Part shown: piece by piece, positions 13,701 to 22,027 of the stretch
Position numbering within the stretch: the stretch's first letter is position 1
How the letters are laid out: every line of letters starts with the position of its first letter
DNA from: Babylonia areolata
Lineage: Eukaryota > Mollusca > Gastropoda > Neogastropoda > Buccinidae
DNA: 64,000 bases
NCBI RefSeq assembly: GCF_041734735.1
Contig: NC_134879.1
Span: 1,850,320-1,914,319, forward strand
Reading direction: 5' to 3'
Program-made: the position numbers and the translations under genes
The notes under the pieces: model-generated
Databases searched by the model: none
What the model was told of the DNA's origin: nothing
The model's input: only the letters and a program-made list of their open reading frames with translations

Positions 13701-15641
13701 ATAACACGTTGCTTGTCAACGCAATCGCTTAATGAATAGTATGGTCTGACCCTCAGATTGACAGTCCAACGCTTTAACCATTCGGCTATTGCGCCCGTCA
13801 GGGACTCTGAATGAGTGGTGTGGAAGTAATGCCGCTGGAACGGTGCTGATGATTGGACCGCTAAATAAATAAAAAAAATTTTAAAGCGTCAGTCTGCACT
13901 ATTATGATTATTATTATTATTAAGTGAGAGAAATGACAAAATGAAAATAACTCCAAAGGGTTCTCAGCTTTCCTACAGCTCCCATGAAAAGCGTGGTGCT
14001 GTGTTTTGACTGCAGCCAAAGAAAACTTCTCCTCACTGGCCGCAGTCAAAGCAAACAATGACTTTCATCCTGGGAATGCTCACCAGGTTTTCATTCCTTG
14101 TTGCAAAATGAGGGAAAGACTTCAGCTGTAAGCTGGAAGCAGCTGTGAGGTGAAACGGGACTGTGAGGAAAGGGATAAATAAAAATAATAATAATAATGG
14201 TATTTCTATAGCGCTGACTCTTGTGCAGAGACAAATCAAAGCGCTTTCGCACCAGTCATTCTTACGCATGCATAACTCTAAAACTGGAGAAACTAAAGAC
14301 AAGGAAGGGCAGGCAAGGGAGGATATTTTGGGAAGAGGTGGGTTTTAAGGCCAGACTTGAAAGAGCTGAGTATGGAGACCTGACGAAGCAAAAGAGGAAG
14401 TTCATTCCAGTCGCAAGGTCCAGAGACAGAGAAAGAACGGCGGCCAACAGTCGAGTGTTTGAATCTGGGTATGCGTAAACAGAGTGGATCTGAAGCCAAT
14501 CGTAGTGAGCGAGATGGAGTGTAGAGGTTAAGGCAGCCGCAGAGATAGGAAGGGGCAGTTTTGTGAATGCATCTATATAACATAGAGTGCTGATCTTGTA
14601 CTTTATTCTGGTGTGAGACAGGGAGTCAGTGGAGATGTTGCAAAAGAGGAGTGATGTGCTCAGATCTTTTCTTTCTGAGGACGAGTCGGGCAGCAGAGTT
14701 TTGTATGCGCTGAAGGGACTGAATGGATGAAGCAGGCAAACCAGACAATAGAGAGTTACAGTAGTCAGGGCGAGACAAAGGGGGAAGAACTTAAAAGTTG
14801 TAAACGTCGGACAGGACAAACATGAATAACCTTACAGAACACTCAGTTTTAAGACAAAGAAGTCAACCTTGATGTTGTATTGTATAGCATTTTCCCATGG
14901 AGGCCAAAAGAAGCGCTTCAAAGACACTCTGAAAGCTTCTCTGAAGGCCTTCAACATCAGCCACGACACATGGGAGCTGAATGCAATGGACAGACCAAAG
15001 TGGCGTTCAGCTGTCCACAAAGGCGCCAAATCCTGTGAGGCCAACAGAATCGCTGCAGCAGAGCAACGCAGACAGGCCAGGAAAAGCAGTGCCAGCAAGT
15101 CCCCGACAGCCGCCACCATCCCCTGTCCACACTGCGTGAGAACCTTCCGGGCGTGGATTGGCCTGACCAGTCATCTGCGCACCCACAGAGCCCAACCCAC
15201 CCACCCCCAGGATGACTAGATGGTCTTCGTCGATCCCGACGGACGAACCACATAACATTTTGGTCACAGCAGATTTCTGTGAGTGAAATTCTGGATGCTC
15301 TCCCAGGAGAGTGTACACCACCACACTGCAGTGCCACCATTTCTTTTTTTCTTTTTCTTTTTCTTTTTTTTCTGTTTTGTCTGCAAGTGGCTTTTGGGTC
15401 AGGTGGACTGAAAATGCTGTGAATGTATCTGAATCTGAATGATGTGCGTATTAAGGGGGGAAGTGTGATGTGTCAGAAGACTAGATCACTCAGTGTCTTC
15501 CCAGTTTTCAGTTTTCGTGAATGACTTTTTATCATTTTATTTTATTGTTCTCCAGACCGAGAAAAGAAACAAGTGCGATTTCATGAATCTGTGGTTGACA
15601 ATTCCCATCAGAGGGTGCAAGGTGAGTTAGAAGTCTGTGTG

Positions 15642-15672
<31 letters not shown>

Positions 15673-18325
15673 ATGCGTGTGAGAGAGAGAAAGAGAGTCT
15701 GTGTGTGTGAGAGTCTGTGTGTGTGTATGTGTATGTGTGGGTTTATTTGAAATAACACTACTTTGTGTATTAACTTTTGCAAAGTTTGCTATGATTAGCT
15801 CATACTATTTCATAACAGTATGTTGAGATGTGAAGACCTGCTTGTCCCTAAATCCCTTGGTGTGTACGCACATGCAGAACATCAACTGCATGTGTAAAAA
15901 CCCCATTACCCATGTTAGTTTTGTTGGGTTAAATAAACATCAACGTACCCAGTATGCACTGCCCCATAAACATAGTACAGCTATATAAATGGTGGGGTAA
16001 GAGGGTCAAAGATGTAAAAGCCCAGTTGTGCACACACACAAAAAAATAGATAGAGGAGTTCCAGAAGAAGCAGCAGTGAAACTTTGTGTGTGTGTGTATT
16101 TGTATTTGTATTTCTTTTTATCACAACAGATTTCTCTGTATGAAATTCGGGCTGCATCACTATACTACAGCGTCACCCTTTTTTTGTGTTTGTTTGTTTG
16201 TATTTTTTCCTGCGTGCATTTTTTTTTTTTTTAATTTGTTTTTGCTATCGAAGTGGATTTTTCCACAGAATTTTGCCAGGAACAACCCTTTTGTTGCCAT
16301 GAGTTCTTTTACGTGTGTTAAGTGCATGCTGCACATGGGACCTCGGTTTATCGTCTCATCCGAATGACTAGCGTCCAGACCACCACTCAAGGTCTAGTGG
16401 CGGCTGAGCCGTGATGCAAACCAGCGCGCTCAGATTCTCTCGCTTCCTAGGCGGACGCGTTACCTCCAGGCCATCACTCCACATGTGATGTGTGTTGTTG
16501 TTGGTGTTGCATTCAGGACAGTGGTAGTTGAACATTGTAGGGTAGGACTGAAAATCAGCAAGAAAATTGATAACACCCTCAAAGGCATTCTCCTCTCAAA
16601 TTCTCTTTGTCTTACATTATGGAGCAGGAGATTCTTAAGCCTGAAGTCTGAAATTAGACTGAAGGTAGCTTTATAATAAAGCTATTAAACACTGAAATAG
16701 AAACTGTCAGGTCGCAGTCCTGAATATTAATCAAACATGTTTGACATATATATGTTTCCAACTATGCTTTTAAAACTTTGAGTTTGTTGCACTTTTTATT
16801 TATGAACAGTGTATACCGTACAATGTTTTGTAATACGTGTTTAATACTTTAGATTTTTGAAAACCATCATTATACAGAGTTACTTTTGTCATTGTTTCCT
16901 GCAGCTCATCAACTTTCTTTTTTGACTCACATGTGTAAACAACAACAGGTGGTCGTCATGTAGATTATGTAATGTCTGCTGAGGTGATGCTGTTGGAAGG
17001 CTTTCATGTATACCCGATGATGTCTTTATAGATGACGACGTCAGGTGGTCATCGTGCAGAACACGTGAAGCATTTTCAGATGATGATGTCATATGGTCAT
17101 TGTGGAGAACAGGTGATGGCTCCTCTGATGACGATTTCAGAAGGTATTCATGTAGATCAAGTGATGTCTCCTCCGATGACAATGTCAGATGACCGTCTTG
17201 CAAACCAGATGATGTCTCCTTAGGTGACGATGTCGGGTGGTCGTCATGTAGAATAGGTAATGTCTCCTCAGATGATGATGGCAGGTGGTTGTTGTGAAGA
17301 CCAGGTTTTGTTGCAGATGACAAATGGACGTCATGTAGACCGGAAGTTTTACGTTCTGATGATACCGTGTAATCATCATATACATTTTTCAACATTAATT
17401 TTCCATCAAAGACCTCAGTCTGTGTTGACACACTGTCATAATGTACATCTGTCTGTGTGTGTGTGTGTGTGTCCGTGGTAAACTTTAACATTGACATTTT
17501 CTCTGCCAATACTTTGTCAGTTGACACCAAATTAGGCATAAAAATAGGAAAAATTCAGTTCTTTCCAGTCATCCTGTTTAAAACAATATTGCACCTCTGG
17601 GATGGGCACACAAAAAAAAACACAAAAAAAAAGAAGCCTAATTATATGCAAACTGCATTTACTGTTATATTTATATTTTTTGTATTCTCTAAACTTGGCA
17701 CTTTGATCTGATATTCTGACCCAACAACAAGAGCAGTCATTATGATCATTTTTTGTTCAAACAGGAACTTCTTTTGCTAAGCATGAAAGTTTTATTTATT
17801 TTTTGCAAACGTTTTTGGTGCAGATAGTAAAAAAAGGGAAATTACTCTGTAATTAATACTAGGGGAGTTAATTTGCTTTCAACTGATCTTTCTCATCTCA
17901 AACATTACATTTTGAAATTATACTCAATACATAAAAAGCTTGGATTTTTTTTTTTAAAGTGTATCACAGGTGAGTCTTGAAGGCCTTGCCTCTCTTGTTG
18001 TTTTTTTTTTTTTTTTTGCATCAGTTTGACATGGTAAGTATATGTATCACTAAACATGGAGTATAATACAAACTCCTTTTTCTTTTTTTTTACTTATTTT
18101 GTTTGTTTGTTTCCAATTTCAGAGGAATGGTTGTCCCGCACGGTGGTCACAATCATGCTGTTCATCTGCTTTTTCTTCCTGGCCATTCTGTGCCTGGGGC
18201 TGTACTGCCGCCTCATCGACTCTCACATGTGTCGCTCAGTGGTGGAGGCTGCACACAGCGCCTTTCTCCAGATGCGCTACCAGTACTACAAGTACACCTC
18301 CACGAAGCACGTCAAGTTTGCATAA
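1782..18325 (+). CDS. CNST: Consortin (CNST / PPP1R64) orthologue, 10 coding exons, 443 aa
   Basis: Exons: 1782-2142, 3142-3320, 4160-4190, 5163-5249, 6991-7117, 7899-7929, 8517-8625, 9749-9886, 15556-15621, 18123-18325. They total 1332 nt and every junction keeps phase. The start ATG has A at -3 and G at +4. Residues 1-120 are acidic and low-complexity. Residues about 121-300 form a helical TPR-like region (NQLFARGLSHEKGG, FIQAEKLYYENALI, LPQCLRNIAEIYY). SILR (346-349) and KQVRF (359-363) fit the SILK and RVxF docking motifs of protein phosphatase 1. A membrane segment lies at about 383-405, followed by a short conserved tail ending KHVKFA. This order is that of consortin, a trans-Golgi connexin-sorting protein and PP1 partner in vertebrates. 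The protein is shorter than human consortin (about 725 aa). Intron 3 is U12-type. A 5' UTR exon may begin near 1619 after a TTGCAG acceptor. Family call is strong; exon 6 start was chosen by phase. Confidence 0.9.
2484..3141 (+). repeat. Degenerate tandem copies of the CNST exon 2 acceptor junction
   Basis: Four diverged units near 2490-2540, 2541-2595, 2596-2660 and 3063-3115 resemble 'ccatttcag' plus 'aagaagacc', the true junction at 3141/3142, and share 'aggtacatgtg'. A LINE fragment (about 2690-3060) splits the series. Confidence 0.6.
2690..3060 (+). mobile_element. Non-LTR retrotransposon C-terminal fragment with C2H2 finger
   Basis: The frame 2700-2960 reads SLKAFDINPDSWEE, then RDKWRAAVHKGAK, then a finger CPNCQRTFRAQIGLFSHLRIHR (C, C, H, H). 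This is the known C-terminal tail of a LINE ORF2. A 3' UTR follows with GATCTCGATGGAC. A second copy is at 14887-15255. Confidence 0.75.
3347..3833 (-). mobile_element. SINE-A copy 1 with long (TTC)n tail
   Basis: Antisense in CNST intron 2. The head at the right end has the A-box region GCCGAATGGTTAAAGCG and B-box GGTTCGAATC. The left end is a (TTC)n run of about 110 bp (3347-3460). GTTGGTTGG flanks both ends as target duplication. The tail begins 26 bp after the exon 2 donor. Confidence 0.9.
4191..5162 (+). other. U12-type (minor spliceosome) intron in CNST
   Basis: The donor reads GTATCCTTTC, matching the U12 5' splice site. CTCCTTAAC, a U12 branch-point match, lies 10-13 nt before the acceptor AG at 5161-5162. 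Only this acceptor restores the reading frame (split codon T|TC); the nearer AGs at 5153 and 5156 do not. Confidence 0.85.
4440..4650 (-). mobile_element. Family C copy 1
   Basis: Matches 7463-7655, 26588-26790 and 58340-58580 (core 'gcgctagctagcggga', 'ccgcctatgcggag', 'aggggtctgacattcctg'). Antisense to CNST. Class unknown; non-coding. Confidence 0.75.
5238..5285 (+). repeat. Duplicated 5' splice site after CNST exon 4 (5163-5249)
   Basis: The block 'aaaagaaactgggtaaga' occurs at about 5239-5255 and again at about 5267-5283, giving two identical donors 28 nt apart. Only the first keeps the frame; the second would add an in-frame TAA. Confidence 0.75.
5738..7010 (+). repeat. Minisatellite built from the CNST exon 5 (6991) acceptor junction, about 19 units
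   Basis: Units of about 60-72 bp read 'acatttatccagagtttgct', 'gtgatgtttcag', 'aggagctgacaacagggc' and then 7-15 G. The last unit is the real junction: acceptor at 6990, exon from 6991. Each earlier unit repeats the acceptor and about 20 nt of exon. G-runs give the plus strand G-quadruplex potential. A separate G-run sits at 5607-5624. Confidence 0.95.
7463..7655 (+). mobile_element. Family C copy 2, sense in CNST
   Basis: From 'gcgctagctagcgggac' to 'agatagaaaatttcc'. Contains ACTTCCGGGAGG and AGTAAGTATG, a 5' splice site match, near its end. Confidence 0.8.
7942..8327 (-). mobile_element. SINE-A copy 2
   Basis: Antisense in CNST intron 6. (TTC)n tail starts 12 bp after the exon donor at 7930; tRNA-like head at 8280-8325. 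Several substitutions in the head, so an older copy. Confidence 0.88.
8690..9093 (+). mobile_element. SINE-B copy 1
   Basis: tRNA-like head (TGGCCTAGAGGTAACGCG, GTTCGAATCACGG), conserved middle ('gatgataaaccgaggtcccg') and a 3' end rich in 'aaatac'. The middle resembles conserved SINE core domains of the Nin type by memory; not verified. Full length about 400 bp, sense in CNST intron 7. Confidence 0.88.
9188..9690 (+). mobile_element. Family F copy 1
   Basis: Shared with 34259-34882 and, inverted, 18000-16916. Begins 'gaggcaaggccttcaagact' and ends '(CA)n ... acaagtgagtca'. End sequences GACTCACTTGTG appear inverted in better copies, suggesting short terminal inverted repeats. No coding in this copy. 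Confidence 0.75.
9919..11063 (+). mobile_element. Family E copy 1, interrupted by a pogo-like element
   Basis: 9919-10236 and 11046-11063 together match 35970-36290 inverted. Holds ACAAGATGGCG (YY1-like), TTTGATTGGCT (inverted CCAAT box) and GGTAAGTATG. Sense in CNST intron 8. Class unknown. Confidence 0.7.
10237..11045 (+). mobile_element. pogo/Tc1-mariner-type DNA transposon remnant, TA target
   Basis: Terminal inverted repeats start CCGTAAAGTTC(A/G)GTCTAT; TA is duplicated on both sides. The empty site 'ggagtataatacaaac' is seen at 18060. A frame ending at 10757 reads EEAVLVLFNSDTEDEDF, like the acidic C-terminus of pogo-type transposases. About 810 bp, internally deleted. Confidence 0.8.
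11190..13872 (+). mobile_element. Repeat H copy 2, split by a chimeric LINE
   Basis: 11190-11400 and 13801-13872 match the two halves of repeat H copy 1 (about 635-1125). Its TTAA near 11243 is the empty site of MITE D. Confidence 0.7.
11400..13800 (-). mobile_element. I-type LINE (RT plus RNase H) joined to a SINE-A head
   Basis: Minus-strand order: SINE-A tRNA head (13799-13747), about 275 bp of unknown sequence, 5'-truncated LINE from about 13465, GAA tail at 11400. The LINE reads GFRQHRSIEDQ, DMEKAFDKVW, GVPQGGVLSP, YADD, then RNase H (FTDGSA, AEREAL, WVPAHCG, NEKAD) and a CPCG..H..C knuckle. One in-frame TGA at 12147 (probably CGA to TGA) interrupts it, and the third RNase H aspartate region is missing (VVVFSVLQAL). 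GGGAACTCGGAAT and GGGACTCTGAAT flank the whole unit as a decayed target duplication. Confidence 0.85.
14186..14800 (-). mobile_element. L2/CR1-like LINE 3' end
   Basis: Minus strand encodes the typical C-terminus: KTAPSYLCGCL, YTPSRSLR, GRRSFSVSGPCDWNELP, SFKSGLKTHLF. The 3' UTR has 'aaagcgctttgatttgtctc' and 'cagcgctatagaaatacc' then (ATT)n. Partner copy at 47764-48286. Confidence 0.85.
14887..15255 (+). mobile_element. LINE C-terminal fragment with C2H2 finger, copy 2
   Basis: Open frame to 15219: KKRFKDTLKASLKAFNIS, RPKWRSAVHKGAKS, then CPHCVRTFRAWIGLTSHLRTHR. Followed by GATCCCGACGGAC, the same 3' UTR as the copy at 2690-3060. Confidence 0.85.
15261..15345 (-). mobile_element. SINE-B 3' fragment (old)
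   Basis: 'gtcacagcagatttctgtga' through 'actgcagtgccaccattt' matches the antisense 3' part of SINE-B. It abuts the LINE end, so it could also be shared LINE 3' sequence. Confidence 0.5.
16095..16482 (-). mobile_element. SINE-B copy 2
   Basis: Antisense in CNST intron 9; tail 'tatttgtatttg' at left, tRNA-like head ending 'gccatcactccac' at right. Confidence 0.88.
16916..18000 (-). mobile_element. Family F copy 2 with an internal tandem expansion
   Basis: 17457-18000 matches the body of family F and 16916-16945 matches its far end ('gtttacacatgtgagtcaaa'). The 500 bp between are unique to this copy and hold the 48-bp array listed next. Confidence 0.65.
16945..17350 (-). repeat. 48-bp tandem repeat, open as 16-aa units
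   Basis: On the minus strand about nine diverged units of consensus LHDDHLTSSSEETSSG read without a stop inside a 216-codon frame (17539-16889). The period is a multiple of three and units differ at many positions. No known domain recognised. Confidence 0.7.
18018..18077 (+). mobile_element. Family E end fragment (copy 2), sense
   Basis: 'gcatcagtttgacatggtaa' to 'ataatacaaactcc'; includes GGTAAGTATA. It lies about 46 bp before the last CNST exon and shows the empty site of the pogo-like insertion. Confidence 0.75.
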
Positions 18326-18460
18326 TGAAGAAGGGATTTTTAGCGTAGCCCTTTGGGGTTCCTTGTTGATCTTTGCTTTTTCTTTGTGTGTGTGTGTGCG
18401 TCTATGTTTACGCTCAGGATTCTTTGTTAGTTGAAAGGACTGTGTGTGTATGTGTGTGTG

Positions 18461-18495
<35 letters not shown>

Positions 18496-19324
18496 CTTTT
18501 CTTGAATTAGATGTTTGATGAAATGGTTGATTTGAAGACATTAAACACAGTGTGTGTGTGTGTTATTTTGAATGTCAGTAGCTATTTGGTAAATGGTTAA
18601 TTTGAGTAGGTTGAACTGGAGTTGGTGAAATGAACTGAGTGTGTGTGAGAGAGAGAGAGAGACTTTGTGAATAGCTGTTTGATAAATTATTGAGTGGATT
18701 GTACTGACGTGTGTGCTAAAAAAAAAAAAAAAAGATTCTTTCTGAAGAGATTTTGAATATAGTAGCTAGTTCAAGTAGACTGACCTGCAAAGTGTGTGTG
18801 GAATTTTTATTATTTACAGACGTTTTGAAAGACCAGTTGACCAATCAAATCTTCAAATTTGTGCGTGAATTTTTTTTTTTTATTCTCCGTAGAGGTTTGT
18901 GAGAATAGTTGAGGTGATATGCAAATGTGTGTGAAGCTCTGTTCTTGACGCATGTTTGAAAGAACAGTTGAGCCCAATCAGCTGAATTAATGTTGGGGTG
19001 ACAGATGTTTTTGTTGTTTTAAGAGAAGTTGGTAGAGGGCTTCTCATTTTTTTTCTTTTATTTTGTATTATCGTTGTTGTTTTTTCCAGTTGTTGGTGAT
19101 GGGTTTGTTTGTGCTCAGTGCTTGTTTTGTGAGAGCTACTGGTTGATTGAATCAAAACTATGGTTTGTCCTGTCATTCTCATTATGTCTTTAAAAAAAAT
19201 CTGTACAGGCAACACTTTGTTACAGCTGTAAAAAAAAAAATCCATGAATCATAACAGAAAAATCCAAATCACTATGACCTTAACAGCTACAATTATGATC
19301 AACCATTGAGTAAGTCCTAAAGAA
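18326..19324 (+). other. CNST 3' flank / likely 3' UTR
   Basis: T-rich and GT-rich sequence with poly-T at 18463-18495 and AT-rich stretches. ATTAAA at 18540 is one possible polyadenylation signal; a longer UTR is possible. No coding sequence seen. Confidence 0.4.
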
Positions 19325-20925
19325 CCATCTATCATAAATCGTTTCATTCAAGTGTCAAGGGGGGAGTATTGGAGTTCTAGCAGACTGTCTGTCATAAATC
19401 ATTTCAGTCAAGTGTCAGGGGGGATGGGAGGAAGTATTGAAGTTCTAGCAGACTGTCTATCATAAATCATTTCAGTTCTAGCAGACTGTCTATCATAAAT
19501 CATTTCAGTCAAGTGTCAGGGAGGAAGTATTGAAGTTCCAGCAGACTGTCTATCATAAATCGTTTCAGTCAAGTGTCAGGGGGGAAGTATTGAAGTTCTA
19601 GCAGACTGTCTATCATAAATCGTTTCAGTCAAGTGTCAGGGGGGAAGTATTGAAGTTCTAGCAGACTGTCTGTCATAAATCATTTCAGTCAAGTGTCAGG
19701 GGGGAAGTATTGAAGTTCTAGCAGACTATCATAAATCGTTTCAGTCAAGTGTCAGGGGGGAAGTATTGAAGTTCTAGCAGACCGTCTGTCATAAATCATT
19801 TCAGTCAAGTGTCAGGGGGGAGTATTGAAGTTCTAGCAGACTGTCTGTCATAAATCGTTTCAGTCAAGTGTCAGGGGGGAAGTATTGAAGTTCTAGCAGA
19901 CTGTCTGTCATAAATCATTTCAGTCAAGTGTCAGGGGGGAAGTATTGAAGTTCTAGCAGACTATCATAAATCGTTTCAGTCAAGTGTCAGGGAGGAAGTA
20001 TTGAAGTTCTAGCAGACTGTCTATCATAAATCATTTCAGTTCTAGCAGACTGTCTATCATAAATCATTTCAGTCAAGTGTCAGGGAGGAAGTATTGAAGT
20101 TCCAGCAGACTGTCTATCATAAATCATTTCAGTCAAGTGTCAGGGAGGGAAGTATTGAAGTTCCAGCAGACTGTCTATCATAAATCGTTTCAGTCAAGTG
20201 TCAGGGAGGAAGTATTGAAGTTCCAGCAGACTGTCTATCATAAATCGTTTCAGTCAAGTGTCAGGGGGGAAGTATTGAAGTTCTAGCAGACTATCATAAA
20301 TCGTTTCGTTTCAGTCAAGTGTCAGGGGGGAAGTATTGAAGTTCTAGCAGACTATCATAAATCGTTTCAGTCAAGTGTCAGGGGGGAAGTATTGAAGTTC
20401 TAGCAGACTATCATAAATCGTTTCGTTTCAGTCAAGTGTCAGGGGGGAAGTATTGAAGTTCTAGCAGACTATCATAAATCGTTTCAGTCAAGTGTCAGGG
20501 GGGAAGTATTGAAGTTCTAGCAGACTGTCATAAATCGTTTCAGTCAAGTGTCAGGGGGGAAGTATTGAAGTTCTAGCAGACTATCATAAATCGTTTCAGT
20601 CAAGTGTCAGGGGGGAAGTATTGAAGTTCTAGCAGACTATCATAAATCGTTTCGTTTCAGTCAAGTGTCAGGGGGGAAGTATTGAAGTTCTAGCAGACTA
20701 TCATAAATCGTTTCAGTCAAGTGTCAGGGGGGAAGTATTGAAGTTCTAGCAGACTATCATAAATCGTTTCGTTTCAGTCAAGTGTCAGGGGGGAAGTATT
20801 GAAGTTCTAGCAGACTATCATAAATCGTTTCAGTCAAGTGTCAGGGGGGAAGTATTGAAGTTCTAGCAGACTATCATAAATCGTTTCAGTCAAGTGTCAG
20901 GGGGGAAGTATTGAAGTTCTAGCAG
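19325..20925 (+). repeat. About 56-bp minisatellite, about 30 units, with higher-order pattern
   Basis: Unit: 'ttctagcagactgtctatca', 'taaatcatttcag', 'tcaagtgtcaggggggaagt', 'attgaag'. From about 20280, units with 'gtttcgtttcag' alternate with units with 'gtttcag', showing recent two-unit amplification. Lies 1 kb after the CNST stop. Confidence 0.95.
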
Positions 20926-20960
20926 AGACGAAACGTTGATATTGCATTGCATTGTATTGT

Positions 20961-21334
20961 ATCACTTTGAATCATAATCAGATTTCTCTGTGAAATTTGG
21001 GCTGCTCTTCCCAGGTACAGTGCGCTGCCACAGTTCTGTGTCACTGTTGTTTGTTTGTTCTGTCTGCAAGTGTATTTGTTTTACTGTCAGTGTGGAGTTT
21101 TCTTCAGAATTTTACTAGGGACAACCCTTTTGTTGCCGTGGGTTTCTTTTGTATGTGCTAAGCGCATGCTGGCATCTCGGTTTATCGTCTCTTATCCAAA
21201 CGATCTGGCCCCAGACCACCACTCAAGGTCCAGTGGAAGGGGGGAGTAAAGATCCTGGTCTGTATGTGGGACTGAAACCTGCAGACACTGGCTTCCTACT
21301 CAGGCGTATTGCCACCTGCTATCACTCCACATGG
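20961..21334 (-). mobile_element. SINE-B, old diverged copy
   Basis: 'cagatttctctgtgaaattt' through 'acaacccttttgttgccgtg' to 'tatcactccacatgg' follows the SINE-B order in antisense with many changes. Confidence 0.75.
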
Positions 21335-21356
21335 ATAAATCAAAACATGGAATGAG

Positions 21357-22027
21357 TTCAACCCTTTGAGCCCTGAGTTCCTGAGCAATTTTAACCCTTC
21401 TGCCTGAGCTCCTGAGCCAAAATTTGCAAATAATTGGTATTAAACCCTTTGAGCCCTGACCACCGCTTTACCGGTGGCAGAGAAAAATGACATAATGCCC
21501 CGGCCACTGGTTGAGTAGGTACGTAAACACTTGAAGCGTGCAGTCTCAACCTGGCCCATCAGGGCAGAAATCGGGGATAAAACGTACGAGAAAACAACTG
21601 TACACAACGCAGCAAGTAATTGATATGCTTGATGATTTATCAGAAGTAAGTATGACAATGATTACTCTGATAGTGAGGTGGAATTCGAATTGGATGGTTT
21701 TGCTACAGATAGTTGAAAATGAATCTGAGCATGCAGAATAAGTTGATCAAAGGAGGCGTGTCAGGTTGAAACTCTGCACACTTCATGGTAGAAATCAATC
21801 TTTTTTTATCCAAAGCACATGCACAAAACACAGTGAAAAGGCGCGGCCATGTTGGTACTATGTTCGCTGATGTCAGAATATTACGGTTTTTCTGATTGGC
21901 TCTTCAGTATAAGTCAACCAATAGCAAAACACGACACAAGTGTTTACGCACCGCTCAACCGGTGGCTAGGCATTATGTCATTTTTCTCTACCACCGGTAA
22001 AGCGGTGGTCAGGGCTCAAAGGGTTAA
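21357..22027 (+). mobile_element. piggyBac-like non-autonomous element with long terminal inverted repeats
   Basis: 21445-21499 and 21970-22023 are inverted copies of about 55 bp beginning CCCTTTGAGCCCTGACCACC, with TTAA at both outer edges (21440, 22024). Inside, a frame reads QLYTTQQVIDMLDDLSE and a shifted frame DYSDSEVEFELDGF, like the acidic N-terminus of piggyBac transposases. 21357-21440 is a second piggyBac-like end (AACCCTTTGAGCCCTGAG) also found at 41142. Confidence 0.82.

Noticed and set aside
16889-17539. Alternative CNST exon in this region
   Set aside because: The long frame is on the opposite strand and CNST exons 15556-15621 and 18123-18325 already join in phase.
19325-20925. 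CRISPR-like regular repeats
   Set aside because: Whole units repeat with no unique spacers, in a eukaryotic intron-rich context; a minisatellite.
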